A DNA stretch of 11,641 nt, from contig CAKXAF010000053.1 of assembly GCA_934869045.1 (NCBI GenBank), positions 1 through 11,641 of the forward strand, in the 5' to 3' direction. A program made the translations under genes and the position numbers. Every line of letters starts with the position of its first letter. The first letter of the stretch is position 1. Origin of the DNA: an uncultured Nitrososphaerota archaeon. Its GTDB lineage: Bacteria; Bacillota; Clostridia; Oscillospirales; Ruminococcaceae. The notes under the pieces are model-generated. The model made no database searches, was not told where the DNA came from, and was given only the letters and a program-made list of their open reading frames with translations. Shown here one piece after another: positions 5,228 through 11,641 of this stretch.

Positions 5228-7093
5228 CTATTCGGCAAACCACAGAATCCGCTCCGCATCGCCCATCCACTTGCCGGACTGGAAATCCCGGCTGCGGATC
5301 CGGATGTACTGACTGCTGACCTCTACCTTGATGCCCTGGCTGCCGGATTTGGCCGATCCGCCGCCGGAATCAGGGCCGCCGGAAGTGGAGGACGTGAAGT
5401 CCCATAAAGCGCAGACACTGCCGCTGTGTACCATGCTGGCTCCCTGACCGCTGCCGTCAAAAAGGACATTTTTGTCGTTCAGAGCGCTATGGGTATGTCC
5501 GGAAAAGACAACCGCCTGGGGATATTGATCCAGCAACTCCCGAAGCTGGTCATTCTGTACGATGGCGCTGACTTCGCTGCCAATGAGGGTATTCTGGAGA
5601 GGCTGATGGATGAAAACAAAAATTGGCGCTGTTGGATCAGCAGCGGCAGCTCCTTCCAGCTTTCCGGCGAGCCACTCTAACTGGTATTTACCGATGGAGG
5701 CCGTGACCGTATCCGTGCCGGTTGCATCTTCGGAGCCAAGACAGAGGAAAGAGCTGCCGCCCAACTCAAAGCTGTAATAGATCCCGGGCATGCCGGTATA
5801 CTCCATAAAATTGTAGGTCTGCTGGCCCCAATTGTTCTGATTGAGGGCGAGATCATGATTTCCCAAGAGCAGGTACTGGGTGGGCAACTGGTTCTGGAAC
5901 TGATCCAGGAGCTTGCTCAGCACCGAAAACTCAATGGGCTTGCCATTGTTGGTGACGTCTCCGGTATAAATCATAGCCTGGATGTCCGGCATATTTTTGA
6001 TGACATCCCGTACCATGCGGGTGTAGTTTCGGTTATAGATATAATAATTGTTCTGGCTGATATGAATATCCGACAGGACGGCAAAGGAATACGCGGATTC
6101 CTCTGCGGCAATGCTGGCGGGGGGAATCCGCACTTCTGCCAGCAGGCTGCCTGTGCGGGAAGCTGTTTCCGTACCACCACGGAGCACGATCCTTGTTGCA
6201 CCGGAGGGGACGGCAATATGGTCGGGCATTTGGAACGGAATCGGAGTCAGCCCGTCGGAAGGCACGGTTCCGATTTCCGTGTAATCCTCCAAGATGCCCT
6301 CGTCATCTGCCCAGTATATCCAGTAATATTCCGGCTGTTCTATACTCGGGGTAATTATCAGGGTCCCCTCCGCACTGTTCCGGACCGCATCTTCACCAGG
6401 CATAAAGGAGAGTCGGGTCTGGGAGCTGGGGATGATGGAAAACGGAAAGGAGGAGGCAGCTTCATAACCACTGTCGCTGAAAAGTATCAGCTGGTATTCG
6501 CCTGCTGCCAGGAGGGGGAAGGCAGTCTCTCCCTGGAGCTGCTCCAGAGAGAGACGACCGGGGAGGGAGAGATCCCGAAGATTGCCCCAGAGAAGCCACG
6601 GATCCTCGCCGGGAATACTGCCGGCGGCATAAACGCCGATCCACGCGTCTTCCTCATAAGAGCTGCTTTGCAGAATGACTTCCGCACGGCCGCCCTGTTC
6701 GTAGGTGCGCCGATCCAGAAAGGCGGGACTGCCTGTTACAAGGAAGTCACGGACAAGGGCGGGATTTTTCCCAAAACGGTACAGAGCCAGCTGATATTCT
6801 CCCACCGGAAGGGCGGAGATCTCCACCGTACCTTCCGCTGAGACCTCGCCGTCCAGAGGGATCTGCTGAAGAGGCGCCTCTTCAAAGGAGGCTCCAGCGG
6901 GATAGACCCCCAGCCAGCTGCTTTTTACAGCGCCGGAATATTGGACTTCAAAGCTCTCGCCTTCGGCCAGGACCTGCGGCGCTTGCAGGTCCACACTGGA
7001 ACCAAACGCCGATGCAGGAAGCAGGAAGCACAAACTGGTCAACAAAAACATGATCAGCAAGGTTTTGGAACTGGAGACAGTTTTAACGCGCAC
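5228..7093 (-). CDS. Secreted metallophosphoesterase with N-terminal beta-sandwich repeats
   Basis: The 621-residue protein begins with a Sec signal peptide: basic N-terminus, hydrophobic core at about 11-26, and likely cleavage after ASA near residue 29. Two similar beta-rich units follow (about 33-120 and 121-222), each with a W-[LI]-G-V-Y-x-A-G motif and a G-E-Y-Q-L-x-L motif. A more diverged third unit (about 225-325) contains YYWIYWADDEG. The catalytic calcineurin-like domain (about 335-560) has all the metal-binding motifs: SDIH (D342, H344), TGDVTNNG (D379), GNHD (411-414), H496 in FIHQPL and GHTH (532-535). It would hydrolyse a phosphoester outside the membrane or in the wall; the substrate is unknown. 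No membrane anchor or sorting signal is seen at the C-terminus. A Ser/Gly-rich linker lies at 568-585. The start is GTG, with AAGGGGG (7100-7106) six bases upstream. Confidence 0.9.
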   Translation of the reverse strand: MRVKTVSSSKTLLIMFLLTSLCFLLPASAFGSSVDLQAPQVLAEGESFEVQYSGAVKSSWLGVYPAGASFEEAPLQQIPLDGEVSAEGTVEISALPVGEYQLALYRFGKNPALVRDFLVTGSPAFLDRRTYEQGGRAEVILQSSSYEEDAWIGVYAAGSIPGEDPWLLWGNLRDLSLPGRLSLEQLQGETAFPLLAAGEYQLILFSDSGYEAASSFPFSIIPSSQTRLSFMPGEDAVRNSAEGTLIITPSIEQPEYYWIYWADDEGILEDYTEIGTVPSDGLTPIPFQMPDHIAVPSGATRIVLRGGTETASRTGSLLAEVRIPPASIAAEESAYSFAVLSDIHISQNNYYIYNRNYTRMVRDVIKNMPDIQAMIYTGDVTNNGKPIEFSVLSKLLDQFQNQLPTQYLLLGNHDLALNQNNWGQQTYNFMEYTGMPGIYYSFELGGSSFLCLGSEDATGTDTVTASIGKYQLEWLAGKLEGAAAADPTAPIFVFIHQPLQNTLIGSEVSAIVQNDQLRELLDQYPQAVVFSGHTHSALNDKNVLFDGSGQGASMVHSGSVCALWDFTSSTSGGPDSGGGSAKSGSQGIKVEVSSQYIRIRSRDFQSGKWMGDAERILWFAE

Positions 7094-7128
7094 AAAATAC
7101 CCCCTTGTTCGACAGGATATGATTACTC

Positions 7129-7157
7129 AGTTTAACAGGAAACTATGAATTTTTCAA
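7129..7157 (-). promoter_or_regulatory. Promoter of the metallophosphoesterase gene
   Basis: On the - strand TTGAAA (7152-7157) and TAAACT (7129-7134) are 17 bases apart, with a TGT extended -10 element directly before TAAACT. Transcription would start near 7122, about 28 bases before the GTG start. The -10 matches only four of six consensus positions, so activity is probably moderate. Confidence 0.6.
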
Positions 7158-7191
7158 GGCGGAACTAAAATGGAAAAAACTTTACCGCCCC

Positions 7192-7220
7192 TTGTGAAAA
7201 CGGACATCCTGTGGTATCCT
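7192..7220 (+). promoter_or_regulatory. Promoter of the glutaredoxin-like gene
   Basis: TTGTGA (7192-7197) and TATCCT (7215-7220) are 17 bases apart, with a TGG extended -10 motif at 7212-7214. The predicted transcript starts near 7227 and reaches the ATG at 7256 after about 29 bases. It is divergent from the metallophosphoesterase promoter without overlapping it. Confidence 0.6.
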
Positions 7221-7255
7221 AAAGAAAAGCGTTGAAAATGGAAAGGATGGATCAA

Positions 7256-7522
7256 ATGAAAGAAGTTCTGCTGTTTGTGATGGCGGGCTGCCCTTACTGC
7301 CGTGAGGCGCTGCAATGGCAGGAAGATCTGATGGAAAAGGAGCCGGCCTTCCGCTCCATCCCACTGCGCATTATAGATGAAACGAAGGAACCCGATTTTG
7401 CCAACCGATTCGATTATTATTACGTCCCCACCTACTATGTAGATGGGAAAAAGCTGCACGAAGGAGCCGCCACTGAAAAAATCGTCGAAGATGTTCTGAA
7501 AACCGCTCTTCAAAATGAATAA
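7256..7522 (+). CDS. Glutaredoxin/thioredoxin-like protein with CPYC active site
   Basis: The 88-residue cytoplasmic protein has the length of a glutaredoxin. After the first strand (EVLLFVMAG) comes the redox motif C12-P-Y-C15, then a helix and strand, and then V-P-T-Y-Y-V-D-G with the conserved cis-proline (P58) that forms the thiol-substrate groove. It likely reduces disulfides or mixed disulfides; its electron donor is not evident, and glutathione use should not be assumed in this group of organisms. In-frame upstream starts exist (TTG 7232, ATG 7238, ATG 7247). I choose ATG 7256 because GAAAGGA (7241-7247) sits eight bases before it and because the fold then begins directly with the beta strand. 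It is a single-gene transcript, convergent with guaB and only 80 bases from it. Confidence 0.85.
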   Translation: MKEVLLFVMAGCPYCREALQWQEDLMEKEPAFRSIPLRIIDETKEPDFANRFDYYYVPTYYVDGKKLHEGAATEKIVEDVLKTALQNE

Positions 7523-7602
7523 TTTTCTGAAATTATACAGATTGGAATTGACCGTGCCTTCCTTTGCAGCAGCTTTTTCAATCCTTTTTGTATAAAATAT
7601 CA

Positions 7603-9075
7603 TTAAATCTCCGCACTGTAATTTGGAGCTTCTTTTGTGATGTAAATATCGTGAGGGTGGCTTTCCTTTAAGCCCGCGCCAGTAATGCGGACGAACTGTG
7701 CCTTCTCATGCATCTCCTCAATCGTATGACAGCCGACGTAGCCCATTCCGGCCCGGATCCCTCCCACCATTTGGTAAACGGTATCGGAAACCGGCCCTTT
7801 ATAGGGCACCCGGCCTTCCACGCCTTCCGGGACCAGTTTTTTGCTGTCCTGCTGGAAATAACGGTCTTTGCTTCCCATAGACATCGCGCCGAGGCTGCCC
7901 ATGCCACGGTAGACCTTAAACTGGCGGCCCTGGTAGATCTCGCTGTCGCTGGGGGATTCCTCGCAGCCCGCAAGGAGGGAACCGAGCATGACGACATTTC
8001 CGCCGGCGGCAAGGGCTTTGACAATATCGCCGGAGTATTTGATGCCTCCGTCCGCAATGACCGGAATGCCGTACTGCGCCGCGGCCTGTGCAACGTCGAA
8101 TACCGCAGTGATCTGGGGGACGCCGATGCCGGCGACCACTCGGGTCGTGCAGATGGAACCGGGGCCGATGCCCACTTTGACTGCGTCGGCGCCAGCCTCA
8201 ATGAGGTCGCGGGCCGCCTCGCCGGTAGCAATATTTCCTGCGATAAGAGCGATGTCCGGGAAGGCGGCTTTGACTTTTCCCACGCAATCCAGAATGCCCT
8301 TGCTGTGGCCATGAGCGGAGTCTAGAACCAGAACGTCCACCTGGGATTCAGCCAGCGCGGCCGCACGGTCCAGCACATCGGCGGTAACACCGATAGCCGC
8401 ACCGCAGAGGAGACGCCCCCGGCTATCCCGGGCAGAATTGGGGTACTGAACTGCCTTTTCGATATCTTTAATGGTAATGAGCCCCTTCAAAAAGCCGTCT
8501 GCATCCACCAAGGGAAGTTTCTCCACGCGGTGGCGGGACAGGATCTCCTTGGCCTGCTCCAGGGTGGTTCCCACTGGAGCGGTGACCAGGTTGTCCTTGG
8601 TCATCACCTCCCGGATTTTGACGTTATAGTCCGACAGGAAACGCATGTCACGATTGGTAATGATGCCCACCAGCTTGCCCTTTTCCACGATGGGCACACC
8701 GCTGATCCGGTATTTGCCCATCAGCTCGTCCGCATCATAGACGTAATTTTCCGGCCCCAGGAAAAAAGGATTGACGATTACGCCATTTTCTGACCGCTTC
8801 ACCTTATCGACCTCTTCAGCCTGTCGCTCAATGGTCATATTTTTATGAATGATGCCGATACCGCCTTCCCGGGCAATGGCGATGGCCATGCGTGCTTCCG
8901 TGACGGTATCCATGGCCGCCGTCATAATGGGGGTGTTCAGGTAAATCTCCCGGGCAAGACGGGAACGGAGGCAGACCTCCTTGGGCAGGACGTCTGATTT
9001 TCCGGGAATCAGCAGCACGTCGTCAAAGGTAAGGCCCTCTTTCACAAATTTTTCTTTGTAGCTCATTTTCATCAT
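7603..9075 (-). CDS. guaB: Inosine-5'-monophosphate dehydrogenase
   Basis: The 490-residue enzyme is full length for bacterial IMPDH, which oxidises IMP to XMP with NAD+ in the committed step of GMP synthesis. The N-terminal part has LTFDDVLLIPG (15-25) and MTAAMDTVTE (51-60). The inserted Bateman module with two CBS domains spans about 95-205, including ISGVPIVE and RVEKLPLVD. The catalytic loop GPGSICTTR (304-312) carries Cys309. IADGGIKYSGD (340-350) forms the phosphate-binding region. The flap contains R422 and Y425 in EGRVPYKG, the usual Arg-Tyr base pair for hydrolysis. The start at 9075 follows AGAGAGGA (9083-9090) at a seven-base spacing; ATGs at 9072 and 9066 are possible alternatives. 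The protein lacks nothing expected of the family. Confidence 0.97.
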   Translation of the reverse strand: MMKMSYKEKFVKEGLTFDDVLLIPGKSDVLPKEVCLRSRLAREIYLNTPIMTAAMDTVTEARMAIAIAREGGIGIIHKNMTIERQAEEVDKVKRSENGVIVNPFFLGPENYVYDADELMGKYRISGVPIVEKGKLVGIITNRDMRFLSDYNVKIREVMTKDNLVTAPVGTTLEQAKEILSRHRVEKLPLVDADGFLKGLITIKDIEKAVQYPNSARDSRGRLLCGAAIGVTADVLDRAAALAESQVDVLVLDSAHGHSKGILDCVGKVKAAFPDIALIAGNIATGEAARDLIEAGADAVKVGIGPGSICTTRVVAGIGVPQITAVFDVAQAAAQYGIPVIADGGIKYSGDIVKALAAGGNVVMLGSLLAGCEESPSDSEIYQGRQFKVYRGMGSLGAMSMGSKDRYFQQDSKKLVPEGVEGRVPYKGPVSDTVYQMVGGIRAGMGYVGCHTIEEMHEKAQFVRITGAGLKESHPHDIYITKEAPNYSAEI

Positions 9076-9140
9076 ACGCGAATCCTCTCTTCCAAAATTC
9101 CTGGTGCCGCAAACCGTAACGTCTGCAGTGAATTATTCTT

Positions 9141-9171
9141 ATTATAGCATTTTTCGAACAGCTTCGACAGC
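9141..9171 (-). promoter_or_regulatory. guaB promoter with tandem repeat over the -35 region
   Basis: On the - strand a perfect TATAAT (9141-9146) is preceded by TGC, an extended -10. The -35 position is poor (TGTCGA, 17 bases upstream). On the + strand the same place carries the tandem near-repeat TTCGAACAGC / TTCGACAGC (9153-9171), which covers the -35 and part of the spacer and could be a regulator-binding site. Transcription would start near 9134, leaving a leader of about 58 bases. Confidence 0.6.
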
Positions 9172-9274
9172 ATTTCCCATTGAAATCTTCGTTTAGAGCC
9201 GACTGGGTTTTTTGTGCAATTCTCCGAATTTCAGAATGGTTGGTAAAATGCTCGAAAAACTGGTACCGTGCGCC

Positions 9275-9303
9275 TTGCCTTTTCTCTCCTTTTGTGGTAT
9301 ATA
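9275..9303 (+). promoter_or_regulatory. Promoter of the YbjN-family gene
   Basis: TTGCCT (9275-9280) and TATATA (9298-9303) are 17 bases apart, with TGG (9295-9297) as an extended -10 element. Transcription would begin near 9310, about 30 bases before the ATG. An AT-rich leader leads to a G-rich ribosome binding site. Confidence 0.6.
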
Positions 9304-9339
9304 TAAATCATAAGAAATTTTTTATGGGGGGATTCTTAT

Positions 9340-9759
9340 ATGAAGGCAACAACTGCTGCATTCCTGGATCTATTGAATCAGAGTGGGATTAAGTATGAGT
9401 TTAAAGAACGCGATGGGAAAAGTGATTGGGTGAACGTCCGCTACGGCGGGGACAATATCCAGACTTTGAACATTCAGCTCTTTTTCAGCGAGGATTGCGA
9501 GGATGTGGCGATTCGCGCTTTCTCGATCTGCAAGGTTCCCTCCAACAAAAAGGCGGATATGCTCAACATTCTCAACGCTCTGATGGACGAATACCGCTGG
9601 CTTCGTTTCTATCTTGACGAGGATAATGAGGTGACTGCGGCAGTTGACGCAGTGATCACCGTAGCCAGTGCGGGCCCTGTCGGTAAAGAGCTGATGCTCC
9701 GTACTCTGAATATCGTGGACGACGTTTATCCGCGTATTATGAAAGCTCTTTGGTCCTGA
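9340..9759 (+). CDS. YbjN domain-containing protein
   Basis: The 139-residue soluble protein has the YbjN-like pattern: an N-terminal helix and strand (FLDLLNQSGIKYEF), a beta sheet with hydrophobic alternation (LNIQLFFSEDCEDVAIRAFS), the helix NKKADMLNILNALMDEYRW (69-87) typical of the family, and then a strand with acidic turns (RFYLDEDNEVTA). YbjN proteins have a fold like type III secretion chaperones. Their molecular role is not settled; in enterobacteria they have been tied to stress tolerance and motility, which need not apply here. Start ATG 9340 is preceded by GGGGGGA (9326-9332) at a seven-base spacing. It is monocistronic, with its own extended -10 promoter and a strong terminator 18 bases after the stop, which suggests a well-expressed small gene. 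Confidence 0.75.
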   Translation: MKATTAAFLDLLNQSGIKYEFKERDGKSDWVNVRYGGDNIQTLNIQLFFSEDCEDVAIRAFSICKVPSNKKADMLNILNALMDEYRWLRFYLDEDNEVTAAVDAVITVASAGPVGKELMLRTLNIVDDVYPRIMKALWS

Positions 9760-9776
9760 AGCCGCAAAAGCGGCAG

Positions 9777-9809
9777 AAAAAGGCCGCTCCCAAACGGGAG
9801 CGGCCTTTT
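9777..9809. terminator. Strong bidirectional intrinsic terminator
   Basis: A perfect 10-base-pair stem GGCCGCTCCC (9782-9791) / GGGAGCGGCC (9796-9805) with loop AAAC is flanked by A5 on the left and T4 on the right, so each strand ends in a U run. It separates the YbjN gene (+) from the thioesterase gene (-), whose stop is at 9822. A smaller GCCGC-AAAA-GCGGC hairpin (9761-9774) lies directly before it, just after the YbjN stop. Confidence 0.92.
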
Positions 9810-9821
9810 CACATGACTTTT

Positions 9822-10565
9822 TTACCGCACCGGACCGGACGCATTCCGGTCCGGGCGATATTCCAAAACGCATAAAAAGCTGTCATGATCCCCAACTACG
9901 CCTTTTATGACAGAAGTTTGCTCATTTTGCCGGATCCAAATGTCCAGCGTATCCCCGAGCTTTGCCTCATGGACGAAATTCACTTGATAGGCTCGCAAGT
10001 CGCCGCGGAGCGTTTCCATTGGTAAAAAATCAGTGGCAATATCCGCATAGACTGCATTGTAAACGTGACCATTGCCGTCCAGATCCGAATAAACGATGTT
10101 TCGCTGGCCTGCCAGCGTCCCACCCTCCAGCTTGAGCTTATGGCAGGGCGGACACTCCACAGGGAGGTGGGTCGGGTGGGCGTTCGGAAACTCCGCCGGC
10201 CGCAGGATCTGCCGCGTTTGTGGATTCACCAGCATCCAGGCGCTGTCTGCCGACAGAACGGCCTTTCCAGCCTCGTCATGAACGGCGAAAGCGCGAAAAA
10301 ACGAGGCTCCTTTGATCTCCCTCTCCCAAGTGGAAACGGTCAGGATTTCTCGGGGGGAAGGAAGGCGTTCAAACAGGATGCTCACTTTGGAAAGCAGGAA
10401 CACGAAGCCGTGCTCCCACAGCCAGCGGTGTGACATTCCTTTTTGGGCATAATCTTCATCGGCAATATCCGCTAAGGTCTTATTGACTGCCGATAATTTC
10501 ATCCGACCAAAGGGGTCACAATCATAAAAATGAACATCTGTCTTCCTGGAAAAAACACCTTCCAA
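9822..10565 (-). CDS. Acyl-ACP thioesterase (FatA/FatB-like, double hotdog)
   Basis: The 247-residue protein fits the bacterial acyl-ACP thioesterase family, which hydrolyses the thioester between a fatty acyl chain and acyl carrier protein and so ends chain growth or releases free fatty acids in the cytoplasm. The first hotdog domain (about 1-125) has the opening V-H-x-Y-D-C-D-x-x-G-R-M and the substrate-side SAWMLVNPQTRQ (108-119). The second (about 150-235) holds the catalytic segment YSDLDGNGHVYNAVYADI (159-176), where D163, N165 and H167 match the FatA-type D-x-N-x-H arrangement. The start is TTG at 10563-10565, chosen because GGAGG (10573-10577) sits seven bases upstream and no ATG fits. 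It lies 30 bases after serS on the same strand, so the two are probably cotranscribed. Chain-length preference is not readable. Confidence 0.85.
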   Translation of the reverse strand: MEGVFSRKTDVHFYDCDPFGRMKLSAVNKTLADIADEDYAQKGMSHRWLWEHGFVFLLSKVSILFERLPSPREILTVSTWEREIKGASFFRAFAVHDEAGKAVLSADSAWMLVNPQTRQILRPAEFPNAHPTHLPVECPPCHKLKLEGGTLAGQRNIVYSDLDGNGHVYNAVYADIATDFLPMETLRGDLRAYQVNFVHEAKLGDTLDIWIRQNEQTSVIKGVVGDHDSFLCVLEYRPDRNASGPVR

Positions 10566-10595
10566 AAAATCTCCTCCAAAAGAGTCTTCCTGCTG

Positions 10596-11641
10596 TTATT
10601 TTGTGGGAACCAGCAGCTCCTTGCCGCCCATATAGGGCCGCAGTGCCACCGGAATCCGAACGGTACCATCGGCGTTCAGGTTGTTTTCCAGGAACGCGAT
10701 CAGCATCCGCGGGGGAGCGACAACCGTATTATTCAGCGTATGGGCAAAATATTTGCCGTTGTCTCCATTCACACGGATTTTCAGCCGGCGGGCCTGAGCG
10801 TCTCCCAGGTTGGAGCAGCTGCCCACCTCAAAATATTTTTTCTGCCGGGGCGACCAGGCCTCGACGTCGATGGATTTCACCTTTAGGTCCGCCAGATCGC
10901 CGGAGCAGCACTCCAGAGTCCGAACGGGGATATCCATGGTACGGAAAAGATCCACGGTGTTCTGCCAGAGCTTATCAAACCACATCATGCTGTCTTCCGG
11001 TTTGCAAACCACGATCATTTCCTGCTTTTCAAACTGATGGATGCGATAAACGCCGCGCTCCTCCAGGCCATGGGCCCCTTTTTCCTTGCGGAAACAGGGG
11101 GAGTAGCTGGTCAGGGTCCGGGGAAGGTCCTTCTCATCCAGGATGGTATCGATAAACTTGCCGATCATGGAATGTTCACTGGTGCCAATGAGGTAGAGAT
11201 CCTCGCCCTCAATTTTGTACATCATAGCATCCATTTCATCGAAGCTCATGACACCGGTGACAACATTGCTGCGAATCATAAACGGCGGGACGCAGTAGGT
11301 AAAGCCCCGGTCAATCATAAAATCACGGGCATAAGAAATCACTGCCGAATGAAGCCGCGCAATATCGCCCATGAGGTAATAGAAGCCGTTTCCAGCGACT
11401 TTGCGAGCGCTGTCCAGGTCAATGCCGTCAAAGGATTCCATGATATCGGTGTGATAGGGGATTTCAAAATCCGGCACCAATGGTTCCCCGTATCTCTGAA
11501 CTTCCACGTTTTCGCTGTCGTCCTTGCCGATGGGGACGCTGGGGTCGATGATATTGGGAATGGTCATCATAATTTTCAGGATTTTTTCCGAAAGCTCCGT
11601 CTCCCGCTTTTCCAGTTGGGCCAGACGTTCTGCTTGTTCGG
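10596..11641 (-). CDS. serS: Serine--tRNA ligase (partial, N-terminus beyond window)
   Basis: The frame runs from the right edge to a TAA at 10596-10598 and encodes at least 347 residues of a class II aminoacyl-tRNA synthetase, which charges tRNA-Ser (and tRNA-Sec) with serine. The first visible residues (AERLAQLEKRETELSEKI) are the end of the N-terminal coiled-coil arm that clamps the tRNA long arm, so the Met encoded at 11568-11570 (MMTIPNI) is internal and not the start. Motif 2 is CFRKEKGAHGLEERGVYRIH followed by QFEKQEM, and motif 3 ends in NNTVVAPPRMLIAFLENN. The EVGSCSNLGDAQARRLKIR block is typical of SerRS. The serine-binding TAEV of common bacterial enzymes is TSEH here, so this is a divergent SerRS form. 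It leads into the thioesterase gene 30 bases downstream. Confidence 0.93.
   Translation of the reverse strand, partial: EQAERLAQLEKRETELSEKILKIMMTIPNIIDPSVPIGKDDSENVEVQRYGEPLVPDFEIPYHTDIMESFDGIDLDSARKVAGNGFYYLMGDIARLHSAVISYARDFMIDRGFTYCVPPFMIRSNVVTGVMSFDEMDAMMYKIEGEDLYLIGTSEHSMIGKFIDTILDEKDLPRTLTSYSPCFRKEKGAHGLEERGVYRIHQFEKQEMIVVCKPEDSMMWFDKLWQNTVDLFRTMDIPVRTLECCSGDLADLKVKSIDVEAWSPRQKKYFEVGSCSNLGDAQARRLKIRVNGDNGKYFAHTLNNTVVAPPRMLIAFLENNLNADGTVRIPVALRPYMGGKELLVPTK

Noticed and set aside
5855..6841. 328-codon open frame on the + strand
   Set aside because: It is antisense to the metallophosphoesterase catalytic and repeat regions; its composition is shadow-like and it shows no domain.
7533..7595. 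Inverted repeat TTATACA / TGTATAA between the glutaredoxin-like gene and guaB
   Set aside because: The stem is AT-rich, interrupted and widely spaced, and no T tract follows it. It is not convincing as the terminator of either convergent gene.
7708..8325. 205-codon open frame on the + strand
   Set aside because: It lies opposite guaB, which is conserved throughout.
9180..9392. 70-codon + strand frame upstream of the YbjN gene
   Set aside because: It spans the YbjN promoter and enters the gene out of frame, with no ribosome binding site and no family resemblance.

Overview
The window looks like an ordinary chromosomal housekeeping segment from an anaerobic Clostridia-type Firmicute. An Oscillospiraceae-like gut anaerobe is my best guess, from moderately high GC, AGGAGG-type ribosome binding sites, consensus sigma-A promoters, an mfd tail, an iron-dependent alcohol dehydrogenase and a Firmicutes-style acyl-ACP thioesterase. 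The organism is inferred from gene content and style only. I see no rRNA, tRNA, CRISPR array, insertion sequence or phage gene.

Left part (1-3082, + strand): the 3' end of mfd (transcription-repair coupling factor) is followed by a roughly 200-base gap. A compact three-gene + strand cluster comes next: an iron-containing alcohol dehydrogenase (616-1791), a small P-loop nucleotide kinase-like protein of the FlaR/topology-modulation type (1796-2344), and a divergent uroporphyrinogen-decarboxylase-like TIM-barrel protein (2304-3020). The last gene appears to carry a one-base frameshift near its end, because the family's expected C-terminus continues in another frame to a stop at 3082. A terminator-like hairpin follows (3127-3173).

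Middle part (3358-7522): a - strand ABC exporter-type pair (ATPase 4127-5053, then overlapping permease 3358-4152) is driven by a perfect-consensus promoter (TTGACA, 17 bases, TATAAT). That promoter is overlaid by three copies of TTGTATTA, two of which form an inverted repeat over the -10 box. This is what a GntR/YtrA-type repressor site would look like, but no regulator gene is in the window. Upstream lies a secreted metallophosphoesterase with repeated N-terminal beta domains (5228-7093, -). It is divergent from a small CPYC glutaredoxin/thioredoxin-like protein (7256-7522, +), and each of these two genes has its own recognisable promoter.

Right part (7603-11641): guaB, encoding IMP dehydrogenase (-, GTP synthesis), is divergent from a YbjN-family protein (+) that ends in a strong bidirectional terminator. 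On the other side of that terminator is a - strand operon: serS (seryl-tRNA synthetase, cut by the window's right edge) followed after 30 bases by an acyl-ACP thioesterase with a TTG start.

Most of this is routine. The points most worth a second look are the probable frameshift in the UroD-like gene, the three-half-site operator with a symmetric -10 that could also fire a short + strand RNA ending in a hairpin (5100-5194), and the non-classical SerRS active-site sequence. I do not find convincing evidence of a wholly new biological system here.
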